Positions 6,282-14,618 of a stretch of 16,446 nt of DNA are shown here, piece by piece. The position numbers and the translations under genes were made by a program. Origin of the DNA: UCB3 sp964415605 (GTDB lineage: Bacteria; Chloroflexota; Anaerolineae; Epilineales; Epilineaceae); contig CAYQBA010000105.1 of assembly GCA_964415605.1 (NCBI GenBank), positions 1 to 16,446 of the forward strand, in the 5' to 3' direction. The notes under the pieces were generated by a model. The model was not told where the DNA came from. It saw only the letters and a list, made by a program, of their open reading frames with translations, and did not search any database. Within the stretch, counting starts at the first letter, position 1. Each line of letters begins with the position of its first letter.

Positions 6282-9128
6282 ATGCCCGCACTCCCCACGG
6301 CCGACCCACACACCGCGAACACCCCGCGACCCGCCGTCCCCAACGGCCACGCGCCCGACGCGGACGGTGCGGCCCCCGACGCCGCGGTCCCGGGGGCGGT
6401 CGCCGCCCCGCTCCCGCCGGTCGCCGGGCCCAACAGCCGGTTCGTCGCCCAGCCCACCGTCATCGTCGGCGCCGGCGGGATCGGCCACCGCATCGTGCTG
6501 GCCCTCAAGGCCGCGCTGATCGAGATCCACGGCCGCGTGCCCGCCGGCATCCGGCTCCTCGTGTTCGACATCGACGACGAGCACCTCGCCATGCCCGCCG
6601 GCGGCCAGATGGTGCGCCTCGAGCCCGACAGCGAGCGGTTCTGCCTCGGGCCGATCCCGGTCGCCCGGATCCGCCGCAACCTCGACAACCTCCCCACCAT
6701 CGCCGAGCGCCTGCCGTGCCTGCGCGACCTGCCGCCCATCGCGACCGCCCGCGCCGCCAAGGCCATGCGCCCCCTCGGCGCGCTCGCCTTCCAGTGGCAG
6801 TTCCCGCACATTCGGTCCATCGTGCAGCGCGCCATCTGGGCCCAGGCCGGGCGCGACGCCCACGGCGACGCCACCCTGGCCGTCGACCCCGGCCGCGGCC
6901 TGAAGGTCATCCAGGTCGGCTCGCTGTGCGGCGGCACCAACTCCGGCTTCTTCATCGACCTCGGCCGGCTCCTGCGGGCCGAGATCGAGGACCTCGGCAC
7001 CCTCGGCGACGCCTGCGTGTGCATCGGCGTCGGGCTCCTCCCCGGCGCCTTCCGCGGCGCCACCAGCCCCAACCTCGCGCCCAACACCGCCGCCGCCCTC
7101 CAGGAGATCGAGGCCGTCATGCTGCGGCCCGAGGCCCCCGTCACCTACCGCAACGGCGCCACCCTCGCCCCCGCCCAGCCCCCCTTCGACATGTACCTCC
7201 TCGTCGACGCCGTGGACGAAGGCGGGCGCGTGTGGAACAGCCGCGACGACCTGTGCCAGATGGTCGCCCGCGCGCTGCTGCTCCTGGCGTGCACCGCCCT
7301 CGGCGACGAGGGCGACGTCGAGCTCGACAACCTCGACGAAGCCCTCGCCGGCCGGACCGCCGACGGCCATGGGCGGTTCTTCGGCAGCCTCGGCCTCGGG
7401 ATCCTGGCGTTCCCCGCCCCGGCCGTGGCCGCCGCCTGCGGGGAGCGGCACGTCGAGGCCGTCATCGGCCAGACCCTCCTGCGCCCACCCGGCGACGCCG
7501 ACCTCGCCGCCGCCCGGCAATGGGTCGACCGGCTCGCCATCGACCCCGACCGCCTGGCGCCCGAGCTCGCCAAGGACGACAACGGCGCCCCGCTGATCGT
7601 CGCGCCCGAGGTGCCGCCCCACGTCCGGCAAGCATCGCCCCCGGACACGCCGCCGCTCGCCGCGCAGTACCTGGCGGCCTGGGAACGCGTGCAGGTCGAG
7701 ACCGACGCCCGCGGCTGGATCGCCCGCAACGGCGACGCCCATGCCGATCGCCTGCGGCACGCGATCGAAGCGCACGTCGCCGCGACCGTCGGCCATGCCA
7801 GCGGCGGCGTGGCCGTGGCGCAGGCCGCCCTGACGGTGCTCCAGGCCGAGATCGACGCGCACGCGTCGACGATCGCCCGGGACTTTGGCCTGGCGCGGGC
7901 CGAACGCCAGGCCCGCCGCCAGGACCTCGACCTCCACGTCGACGCGCTCCACCGTGCCGCCGCCGGGCCGTGGCTCGGCCGGGGCGCCCGTGTCCAACAC
8001 GCGCTGGATGCGGCGTTCTCGGCCGCCGCGGGAGCGTTCCAGGCATGCCTGGACGTGTGGGTGGCCGAGCAGGCCCAGACCGCCCTCGCCCGCGCGGCCG
8101 AGGCGGCCGCAGACCTCCAGCGCCGGCTGCACCGCGTCGATTGCGCATGGGCCGCCGAGCGGCAGCGCGCCGCGCAGGCCTGGGCCGCCGCGCAGTCCCG
8201 GCTGACCACGCACGCCGGGCACCCCGCCCTGTCGCTCATCGACGCCGCGTATCTCGACCGCTTGCACGCCTCGGCCGCGCCCGATGCCGCCGCCACCCTC
8301 GATCGCTTCCGCCGCTCGGTCGGCCCCGGCGACATCCTCGCGGCCACCGAAGCCGACGCGGACGCGGCCATCCGCCGGCTGCGGGCCGCCGCCGCCGCGC
8401 CGTTCACGCCCATCGCCGCCATGACCGTCGAGGACGCCATCCTCGCCCGGCCCGAGCACTCGGCGCGCGCCCGGCTCGGTGCCCTGAAGCAGGCCGCGCT
8501 GCCCGCCATCAACCTCGACGTCACGCGCCTGCCCGGCGGCGACGCCGCCCTGCAGCGCATCGACATCGTCGGCGTGCCCAACCAGGCCGAGTCCGTGCTG
8601 CGCGCCGAGGCACCGCACGTCGTGTCGCTTCACGATCCGCACGCCATCCTGGCGCTGTCGGTCACCGTCGGCCTCCCGTACACCGCCCTGCAGGCCTGGC
8701 CCGCCTACGCGGCGGCCTACGGGCTGGCGCGCCGCAGTCGGCCGCTCCACACCCTGCCCGCCTTCCAGGCCCGCCAGGCCGAGCATCGCCTGGCGCTCGC
8801 GCTCGGCCTCGCGTTCGGGTTCGTCGACACCCGCGGCACGTGGTTCTACTACCGCCCCGCCGACCCGCTGGCCGAGCTCGTCCGCCTCGGGCAAGGCGTC
8901 GAGAACGCCGGCCAGGCCCTCGAGCGGGCCGATGCCCTGACGGGCGAGATCCTGCAGCGCGTCGAAGCCCACGTCGACCGCATCGGCACCGAGCAGGCGC
9001 TCGCCGGGCTGGACGCCTGGTGCGCGCCCGCCGCGGGCGACGACGACCTGGCGCGCGACATCAAGCGCCAGGTGCGGGACTACGCCAGCCTGCTACGGCA
9101 GAGCGATCGCCTGCGGGGCGGAGCCTGA
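6282..9128 (+). CDS. Tubulin/FtsZ-like protein (Tubulin_2 type)
   Basis: A 948-residue protein. The ATG has AGGAG 6 nt ahead. After a Pro/Ala-rich disordered start (1-55), the tubulin GTPase fold begins with TVIVGAGGIGHRIVLAL (59-75), then LLVFDIDDEH (92-101), and the tubulin signature loop appears as CGGTNSGFFID (216-226), a variant of GGGTGSG. About residues 465-650 are long Ala/Arg/Gln-rich helices compatible with coiled coil, and the C-terminal part ends in another helical region. At this size it is far longer than FtsZ and fits the bacterial tubulin-like family found with VWA and GTPase genes and proposed to remodel membranes (Makarova and Koonin). It should bind GTP and may polymerise. 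The stop is followed after one base by the next start, so translation is probably coupled. In the cell it would act at the inner membrane face with the VWA partner (inference). Confidence 0.88.
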   Translation: MPALPTADPHTANTPRPAVPNGHAPDADGAAPDAAVPGAVAAPLPPVAGPNSRFVAQPTVIVGAGGIGHRIVLALKAALIEIHGRVPAGIRLLVFDIDDEHLAMPAGGQMVRLEPDSERFCLGPIPVARIRRNLDNLPTIAERLPCLRDLPPIATARAAKAMRPLGALAFQWQFPHIRSIVQRAIWAQAGRDAHGDATLAVDPGRGLKVIQVGSLCGGTNSGFFIDLGRLLRAEIEDLGTLGDACVCIGVGLLPGAFRGATSPNLAPNTAAALQEIEAVMLRPEAPVTYRNGATLAPAQPPFDMYLLVDAVDEGGRVWNSRDDLCQMVARALLLLACTALGDEGDVELDNLDEALAGRTADGHGRFFGSLGLGILAFPAPAVAAACGERHVEAVIGQTLLRPPGDADLAAARQWVDRLAIDPDRLAPELAKDDNGAPLIVAPEVPPHVRQASPPDTPPLAAQYLAAWERVQVETDARGWIARNGDAHADRLRHAIEAHVAATVGHASGGVAVAQAALTVLQAEIDAHASTIARDFGLARAERQARRQDLDLHVDALHRAAAGPWLGRGARVQHALDAAFSAAAGAFQACLDVWVAEQAQTALARAAEAAADLQRRLHRVDCAWAAERQRAAQAWAAAQSRLTTHAGHPALSLIDAAYLDRLHASAAPDAAATLDRFRRSVGPGDILAATEADADAAIRRLRAAAAAPFTPIAAMTVEDAILARPEHSARARLGALKQAALPAINLDVTRLPGGDAALQRIDIVGVPNQAESVLRAEAPHVVSLHDPHAILALSVTVGLPYTALQAWPAYAAAYGLARRSRPLHTLPAFQARQAEHRLALALGLAFGFVDTRGTWFYYRPADPLAELVRLGQGVENAGQALERADALTGEILQRVEAHVDRIGTEQALAGLDAWCAPAAGDDDLARDIKRQVRDYASLLRQSDRLRGGA

Positions 9129-9129
9129 G

Positions 9130-11235
9130 ATGCACGCGGAGGATCGGCGGCACGGGCTGGTCGCGGACTGGGTCGCAGCCCCTTTCAGGACCCCTCCGCC
9201 GGGACGGCCGGGCGTGCCGGGCGCCCTCGTCGTGGGGCTCGGCGACATGGGCGAGACCGTGGTCGCCGATCTCCGGCGGCGCCTGTCCGAACGCTGGGCG
9301 GGGGCACGCGGGGTGACGTGCGTCACCGCCGCCGCAGGCGGCGACGCCGCGATCGCCGACGCCGAGCTGGTCGACGCGCTGGCCGCCGCCGCCGAGCCCC
9401 TCCGCCCCCGTGCGGTGCGACCGCCTCACATGTCACCGGATCGCCCGCGAGCGATGGCATCGCCGCTCGCGGCGCCCGAGGCCCGGTCCATGGCCTCCGA
9501 GACCACGGCGGCGACGCCCCTGCCGGCATGGCTCGTGGCCGCGGCCGCCGACGGCGCCGCCGGGGAGGCGATCGTCGAGATCGCGACCCGCCTCGCGGCG
9601 GCGGCCGCGCGGCTGCCCACCATCGATCTGCGCACGACGGTCATGCTGCTCCTGCCCGGCGCCGCCGCCGGCGACGAGGCCTGGGCCCGGGCAAGCGCCA
9701 CGCTGCGGGCCATGGACCTGACGTGCGCGCGGGCCACGCCGGCGGCGGGCGCCGCGGTGCCCGGCGGGTGCTACCTCGTCGGCGACACGGCCCGGTCCGG
9801 CTGGCGGCTGCCAGGCGTCGCCGAGACCATCGCGTGCGCGGCCGAGGCCCTCGCGCTGCTGGTCATGGGGGGGATCGGGGCCGCGCTCGACGACGCCGAG
9901 CCGGACCTCGATCCGGGTGCCCCATTCCGGGCGATCGGATGGGCGGCGCTCGTGCACGCGCCCGCGGCGACGCGCGCCGCCGTCGAAGCCGCGGTTGCCG
10001 GCGCGCTGCTCGACCGGTGGCTCGCCGCGGGCACCGGCCAGGCCCGAGCCGACCACGCCACCGTCGACTGGGCGGCGGCGGACCTTGTCGCGGCGGCACG
10101 GCGGCACGTCGCCGGCATCCTCGCCGCCGGCGACGACGGCCCGGTCAACCACGCCGAGGCCTGGCTCGCCGATCTGGCCGACCGGCTTCGGGTGCACGTC
10201 GACGATCTTCGGGCGGCGCATGCCGGCGCCGACAAGCGGCTGGACCGCCTGGGTACGGCATGGGGCGACGCCGCGCGCGCCCGCTACGGCCATGGGCGAG
10301 CGGCACGCGCGCCGTCGCGGGCATGGTGGAGCCTCCGGTTCTGGCGCGCGACGTGGCAAAACGCGCGTGCGCGGCGGGCCGCGGCGATGGCCGCCACCAC
10401 GCTCGAGCCGCGCCAGCGCCACGCCGCCGCCGAAGCGATGGACCTGGCGCAGGCGCTCCAGGCGCGATCCGAGGCGCTGGACGGGGTTGAGGCGTTGCGG
10501 ATGCAGGCGGCGGGCCTGCGAAGCGCCCTTGCGCATGCCCGCGAGCAGATCGGGGCCCTGGCCGGCGCGCGGTGTGAGGCGCCCGACGCCGGCGCCCAAG
10601 GCGACGCGGCCGATCGCCAGACCCTCGATCCCATCCTCCTCCTCGAAGCGCCGATCCTCACCGCGGATGGCGTGGCCGATCTCGTCGAGCACGTGCTGGC
10701 CGCCGCGGCCCGCGCCGATCCGGACGCGGGCCCGAACGGGGCGCTCGCTCGCTGGTGGCTGGAAGCCGGGGGCGGCGATCACCCCATCGACGAACACGTA
10801 CTGGAGGATCTGACGCGTCGCATCCAAGCGTGGTGCGCGCCGATCGCGGGCCTCGGCGTCGAAGCGACGCTCGACCTCCTCCACGTCCGGCCGGGCGCGC
10901 TGGCGGCCGACCGAACCGCTGCGGCCGGCGCGTGGGTGCCGCTCGCGGTCGAGGTCCTGACCGCGGCCGCCGAGCCCCTGCTGCCCTGGGATCCCGCGGC
11001 CTGCCGGTGCCCGCCGGCGATCGCGACGGCGATCGGGGTTGCCGACGGCGAGGCGTCGACCGTGGCGCGCACCCTGGCGGCCCTCGCGTCGGATCCCGCG
11101 GCGCCGCGCGGCGCGGGGGCGGCCCTTGTCGTCGTGGCGACCGGCGACCCATCCCGAATCGCCGTGATCACCGTCGTCCGTGGGCTGACGCTGGCCGCGG
11201 TCGATCCCCTTGCCCCATCCAGGAGCGGCACGTGA
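9130..11235 (+). CDS. Second, diverged tubulin-like / helical protein
   Basis: A 701-residue protein whose ATG lies one base after the upstream stop, with GGGGCGGAG just ahead. Residues 31-52 (GALVVGLGDMGETVVADLRR) match the first glycine-rich strand-loop-helix of Tubulin_2 proteins, but I find no GGGTGSG-like signature downstream, so nucleotide binding would be altered or lost. TVMLLLPG (about 172-180) and LALLVMGGIGAAL (about 237-250) look like later core strands and helices of the same fold. About residues 330-480 are long charged helices with probable coiled coil. It may be a non-catalytic partner for the tubulin-like protein at 6282, giving a hetero-assembly (inference). The family call is tentative; that it is a genuine gene is clear from coupling on both sides and consistent codon pattern. 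Confidence 0.8.
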   Translation: MHAEDRRHGLVADWVAAPFRTPPPGRPGVPGALVVGLGDMGETVVADLRRRLSERWAGARGVTCVTAAAGGDAAIADAELVDALAAAAEPLRPRAVRPPHMSPDRPRAMASPLAAPEARSMASETTAATPLPAWLVAAAADGAAGEAIVEIATRLAAAAARLPTIDLRTTVMLLLPGAAAGDEAWARASATLRAMDLTCARATPAAGAAVPGGCYLVGDTARSGWRLPGVAETIACAAEALALLVMGGIGAALDDAEPDLDPGAPFRAIGWAALVHAPAATRAAVEAAVAGALLDRWLAAGTGQARADHATVDWAAADLVAAARRHVAGILAAGDDGPVNHAEAWLADLADRLRVHVDDLRAAHAGADKRLDRLGTAWGDAARARYGHGRAARAPSRAWWSLRFWRATWQNARARRAAAMAATTLEPRQRHAAAEAMDLAQALQARSEALDGVEALRMQAAGLRSALAHAREQIGALAGARCEAPDAGAQGDAADRQTLDPILLLEAPILTADGVADLVEHVLAAAARADPDAGPNGALARWWLEAGGGDHPIDEHVLEDLTRRIQAWCAPIAGLGVEATLDLLHVRPGALAADRTAAAGAWVPLAVEVLTAAAEPLLPWDPAACRCPPAIATAIGVADGEASTVARTLAALASDPAAPRGAGAALVVVATGDPSRIAVITVVRGLTLAAVDPLAPSRSGT

Positions 11236-12614
11236 GCCCGTACGATCGTTTCGAGCCGGACGACCTCGGCGCAGGCATGGACGAGGGCGGATATGGCGGC
11301 CATGGCGGATACGGAGGATATGAAGGGTATGGGGCGTACGGCGGGCGGGGGGCGGCGGCGCCGGCCGGATGGCTCGGCGCGTGGGACTGGGACCATCTGC
11401 GGCGAACCGTCGCGGCCGAGGCCCAGGCGCGCATCGCCGTCGTCGGCCCGGTCGGCGCCGGCAAGCGCCGGCTGGTGGACACGCTGCGCGGCTGGCCGGC
11501 CGACGCCGTGGACGATGCCGTCGCGCCCGACGGCCCCCGCGCCGCGTGGGACGACCAGGGCCTGTTCCAAATCGTCGACCTGGACTTGGCCGGGGGCGGG
11601 AGCGGCATGGCCGAGTCGGGGTCGGGGTCGACGACGCCGGAGCCTCCGATGCCGGCCGCCTCGCAGGCATGGACCAGCCTGCCGGAGGCGGGCGAATGGC
11701 ACACGACATGGAGCCCAGGGGTGCGCGGCCCCGAGTCCGTCGTCCCCAGTCGCCAGCCCGCGGGCGCCATCGCCGCCGCGAGCGATCTCGTCGTGTTCGT
11801 GGTCGACGGCGCGCGGCACAGCGAACCGGCGGCGTGTCGGGCCTACAGCCGCCTCCGCGCGGCCGGGCGCCCCTTGATCGCCGTCGTGAACGTGGCCGGC
11901 ATCGCCGCCGGCGAGCCCGAGCACGCGACGGCGCCTGACCATCCGCTGGCGCCGGTGGCGTGGGCCGACGTCGGGAACACCGAGCAGCTCGCCCGGTGCG
12001 TCGTCCCGTTGATGGTCGACGCCTGCCCCGCCATGGCCGTCGCGCTGGGGCGCGAGGCCGTGGTGGCGCGGCCGGTCGTCGTCGATCGCCTCGTCCGGCG
12101 CGCCGCCCTCGTCGCGCTCGCCACCGGGCTCGAGCCGATCCCGCTCGTCGACGTCCCGCTGCAGCTCGCCGGGCAGATGAAGCTCCTGGCCAGGTTGGCG
12201 GCCGTGCACGGGCGCGCCGGGGGCGACGACGGGCGCGGGGTCATGACGTCGCTCGGGAGCGGGCTGGTGGCGCGCTACGCGTTTCAGCAAGCCGTCAAGC
12301 TGGTGCCCGTGGCCGGCTGGATCGCCAGCGGTCTCATCGGCGGCCTGACGACGTGGATGCTCGGGCAGGTGGCCGCCGCGCACTTCGCGGGACGGCTGGC
12401 ATTGCCCCGCGCCGGCCGGCTCGCGCCACTCCGGCTGGGCATGCCGCGCCGGAGCGGGATGCGGGCGGACGCCAGCCCGGCGCGGCGGCCGCGAGTGCCG
12501 CGGCCGTGGCAGCGACATGGAACAAGCCGGGGGTGGATCATCTCCCGCTGGCGCGCGCTGCGCGGCCGCCGGGGAGCCGGGCGCCGCCCGCGCCGTCCCG
12601 AGCGGTCCGCGTAG
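11232..12614 (+). CDS. P-loop GTPase-like protein with DUF697-type C-terminus
   Basis: A 460-residue protein. The GTG start overlaps the previous stop (GTGA, 11232-11235) and has AGGAG 6 nt ahead; the frame is open further upstream but without a better start. Residues 19-40 are a Gly/Tyr low-complexity stretch. The G domain spans about 66-270: G1 is GPVGAGKRR (72-80), a D-x-D-L segment (about 116-119) may stand for G3, LVVFVVDGA (186-194) is the next core strand, and the G4 position reads NVAG (220-223) instead of NKxD. Thus the Ser/Thr after the P-loop Lys and the guanine-specifying motif are both changed. Residues about 301-385 match DUF697: IPLVDVPLQLAGQMKLLARLA, then a hydrophobic hairpin VKLVPVAGWIASGLIGGLTT, likely membrane-inserted. 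The tail (about 395-460) is strongly basic. It fits the GTPase partner predicted for the VWA/FtsZ-like system. Confidence 0.87.
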   Translation: MSPYDRFEPDDLGAGMDEGGYGGHGGYGGYEGYGAYGGRGAAAPAGWLGAWDWDHLRRTVAAEAQARIAVVGPVGAGKRRLVDTLRGWPADAVDDAVAPDGPRAAWDDQGLFQIVDLDLAGGGSGMAESGSGSTTPEPPMPAASQAWTSLPEAGEWHTTWSPGVRGPESVVPSRQPAGAIAAASDLVVFVVDGARHSEPAACRAYSRLRAAGRPLIAVVNVAGIAAGEPEHATAPDHPLAPVAWADVGNTEQLARCVVPLMVDACPAMAVALGREAVVARPVVVDRLVRRAALVALATGLEPIPLVDVPLQLAGQMKLLARLAAVHGRAGGDDGRGVMTSLGSGLVARYAFQQAVKLVPVAGWIASGLIGGLTTWMLGQVAAAHFAGRLALPRAGRLAPLRLGMPRRSGMRADASPARRPRVPRPWQRHGTSRGWIISRWRALRGRRGAGRRPRRPERSA

Positions 12615-12625
12615 GGGCGCCGAGG

Positions 12626-13669
12626 ATGACCGGGCGACCGCCGATGGCGGCCCACGACCACGGACCATTCCGCCCCGCGTCGGTCCACCCGGCGTTCACG
12701 CTCGACGCGTTGAGGCGGGCGTGGCGCAAGGTGCGCGCCGCGGGCGGCGGGGCCGGCGCAGACGGCGTGGCGCCGTCGGTCTTCGAACAGCGGCGCGAGG
12801 CCGAGCTGCTGGCGCTGCACGTCGAGCTGTCGACCGGTCGCTACCGGCCCGGCCCCATCCGCCGCCTGTTCATCCCCAAGGCCGACGGCGGTGTGCGCCC
12901 GCTCGTGGTGTGGACGCTGCGCGACCGCGTGGCGCAGCGCGCGGTCCACGACTACCTCGAGCCGTGCTTCGAGGCGGTGTTCCTGGACTGCAGCCATGGC
13001 TATCGGCCCGGCCGATCGGTGTCGACGGCGGTCCGCGCCGTCGTCGCGGGCCGCGATCGGGGGTTGCGCTGGGCGCTCGACGCCGACATCCAGGACTGCT
13101 TCGGGCGCATCGATCCCGACCGGGTGCTGGGCCTGGTCGAGGCCCGGGTGCCGGATGCGGCCGTCATCACGCCGCTGCGGCGCTGGCTGGCCGTGCCGGC
13201 ACCCGATGTGACGGGCCGGGTTCGGCCGGTCGGCGTGGCGCAAGGCGGGGTCCTGTCCCCACTGCTGAGCAACGTGTACCTGCACGGCTTCGACAGGGCC
13301 ATGACCGGCGGCGATCACCACCTGGTGCGCTACGCGGACGATCTGATCTGCCTCACGCGGCGCCGGCGGGACGCCGAAGCGGCGCGCCAGCGCGCCGCCG
13401 CCGCCTTGCACGCCCTGGGGCTGGACCTTCACCCGGGCAAGACCCAGGTCGTGCACATCGACAGCGGCTTCGTGTTCCTCGGGGTCCGGTTTCTGGGCAA
13501 CCAAGTCCACGCGTTGCGTCCATCCGCAGGCCAGGTCGGCTCCCCGCCCGATGGCGGCATCGGCCTGGCGCCACGACGTTCAGGAGATCGCCATGACGAC
13601 CGTATACGTGCGGGAACAAGGGGCCGTCGTGCGCCGGCAAGGCGCGCGGCTCGTCGTGACCAAGGATGA
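12626..13669 (+). CDS. Stand-alone reverse transcriptase, CRISPR adaptation
   Basis: A 347-residue group-II-intron-like RT. The ATG at 12626 follows the GTPase stop by 11 nt, with AGGGG at 12613-12617; ATG 12644 is an alternative. Blocks in order: GADGV (44-48), YRPGPIRRLFIPKADGGVRPL (73-93), GYRPGRS (125-131), motif A LDADIQDCF with D154, motif B QGGVLSPLLSN (206-216), motif C YADD (236-239; both Asp present), motif D LDLHPGKTQ (266-274) and motif E FVFLGVRF (282-289). All catalytic Asp residues are present, so it should be active. It has no maturase/X or HNH domain, unlike intron-encoded RTs, and no intron RNA is visible around it. The last ~45 residues are Arg/Gly-rich and the final 77 nt overlap cas1 in another frame. 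Adjacency to cas1 indicates RNA spacer acquisition, as shown for RT-Cas1 proteins. Confidence 0.96.
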   Translation: MTGRPPMAAHDHGPFRPASVHPAFTLDALRRAWRKVRAAGGGAGADGVAPSVFEQRREAELLALHVELSTGRYRPGPIRRLFIPKADGGVRPLVVWTLRDRVAQRAVHDYLEPCFEAVFLDCSHGYRPGRSVSTAVRAVVAGRDRGLRWALDADIQDCFGRIDPDRVLGLVEARVPDAAVITPLRRWLAVPAPDVTGRVRPVGVAQGGVLSPLLSNVYLHGFDRAMTGGDHHLVRYADDLICLTRRRRDAEAARQRAAAALHALGLDLHPGKTQVVHIDSGFVFLGVRFLGNQVHALRPSAGQVGSPPDGGIGLAPRRSGDRHDDRIRAGTRGRRAPARRAARRDQG

Positions 13670-14618
13670 GACGACGCTGATGGATCTCCCCTTGATCCAT
13701 GTGGAGCAGCTGGCGCTCGTCGGCAACGTCCAGCTCACCACCCAGGCGGTGGCGGCGCTGCTGCAACACGAAGTCGACGTCGTCTTCTTTTCGAGCGCCT
13801 ACCGCTACCGCGGCCGGCTCATGGCCACCGGCTCGAAGTTCGCCGAGCTGCGGCACGCGCAGCTGCGGGCCATGCTGGACGATCGGGTCAACCTCGCCTT
13901 GGCCAAGGGGGTGGTGGACGGCAAGCTGGCGAACCAACAGGCGCTGCTGCACCGCCGCCGTGCTGAGGCCAACGGCGCCGGCCCGGTGCTCGACGCCGCG
14001 GTGGCCGGCATCGCGGCCATGCGGGCCGGCGCCGCCCGCGCGGGCACCCTCGACAGCCTGCGCGGCTACGAGGGCAAGGCCGGGGCCCACTACTTCGGCG
14101 CCGTGAAGGCCCTGCTCGACCCCGGCTGGGGGTTCAACGGCCGGGAGTACTACCCCCCGCCGGACCCGGTCAACGCGGCCTTGAGCTTCGGCTACACGCT
14201 CCTCCTGAAGGATGCCGTGGCGGCCACGCAGCTTGTGGGCTTGGATCCCTACCTGGGGTTCTTCCATGCCATCCACTACGGCCGCCCGTCGCTGGCGCTG
14301 GATGTGCTCGAGGAGTTCCGCCCGCTGGTGGTGGATCGGCTCGTGCTGCGGTTGATCCGCGACCGGCACGTATCGCCCACGGACTTCGTGCGGACGGGGC
14401 AGCCGAGGCGGCCGGTCATGCTGACGCCCGGCGCGTCCGAGACGTTCCTGTTGGCCTACGAGACCGAGATGGGCCGCAAGACGTTCCACCCCGCGAGCGG
14501 GCAGTCGCATCCCTACCGGCGGTGCGTCGAGCTCCAGGCCCGGCAGATCGCCGGGGTCGTCATGGGGAAGGCGGAGGGGTTCGTGCCGATGATCCGACGT
14601 GACGCGAGCGGTCGATGA
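13593..14618 (+). CDS. cas1: CRISPR integrase Cas1
   Basis: A 341-residue Cas1 of normal length. The start at 13593 is chosen over 13551 because AGGAG (13582-13586) lies 6 nt ahead and the protein then begins MTTVYVREQGAVV, the usual Cas1 N-terminal strand. The N-terminal beta domain includes IHVEQLALVGNVQLTTQAVAAL. The metal-binding residues of the C-terminal helical domain are present: E160 in RGYEGKAGAHYFGA, H225 in GFFHAIHYGRPSLALD, and the acidic cluster E240/E241 with D248 in the following helix. With Cas2 it integrates pre-spacers at the leader end of an array. It is not fused in frame to the RT, but the RT frame runs 77 nt into it, and its own frame is open for over 300 nt upstream. 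Its stop overlaps the RNase H start (ATGA). Confidence 0.98.
   Translation: MTTVYVREQGAVVRRQGARLVVTKDETTLMDLPLIHVEQLALVGNVQLTTQAVAALLQHEVDVVFFSSAYRYRGRLMATGSKFAELRHAQLRAMLDDRVNLALAKGVVDGKLANQQALLHRRRAEANGAGPVLDAAVAGIAAMRAGAARAGTLDSLRGYEGKAGAHYFGAVKALLDPGWGFNGREYYPPPDPVNAALSFGYTLLLKDAVAATQLVGLDPYLGFFHAIHYGRPSLALDVLEEFRPLVVDRLVLRLIRDRHVSPTDFVRTGQPRRPVMLTPGASETFLLAYETEMGRKTFHPASGQSHPYRRCVELQARQIAGVVMGKAEGFVPMIRRDASGR

Noticed and set aside
6090..8972. Long minus-strand open frame (960 codons) opposite the tubulin-like gene
   Set aside because: Gly/Ala/Val/Glu-rich low-complexity translation, and the plus strand carries the tubulin motifs and a good Shine-Dalgarno.
12284..13510. Minus-strand open frame opposite the RT
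   Set aside because: No domain pattern; complementary to unmistakable RT motifs on the plus strand.
12626..13669. RT as part of a group II intron
   Set aside because: No maturase X or HNH domain, no domain V-like hairpin seen, and the gene is embedded by overlap in the cas operon.
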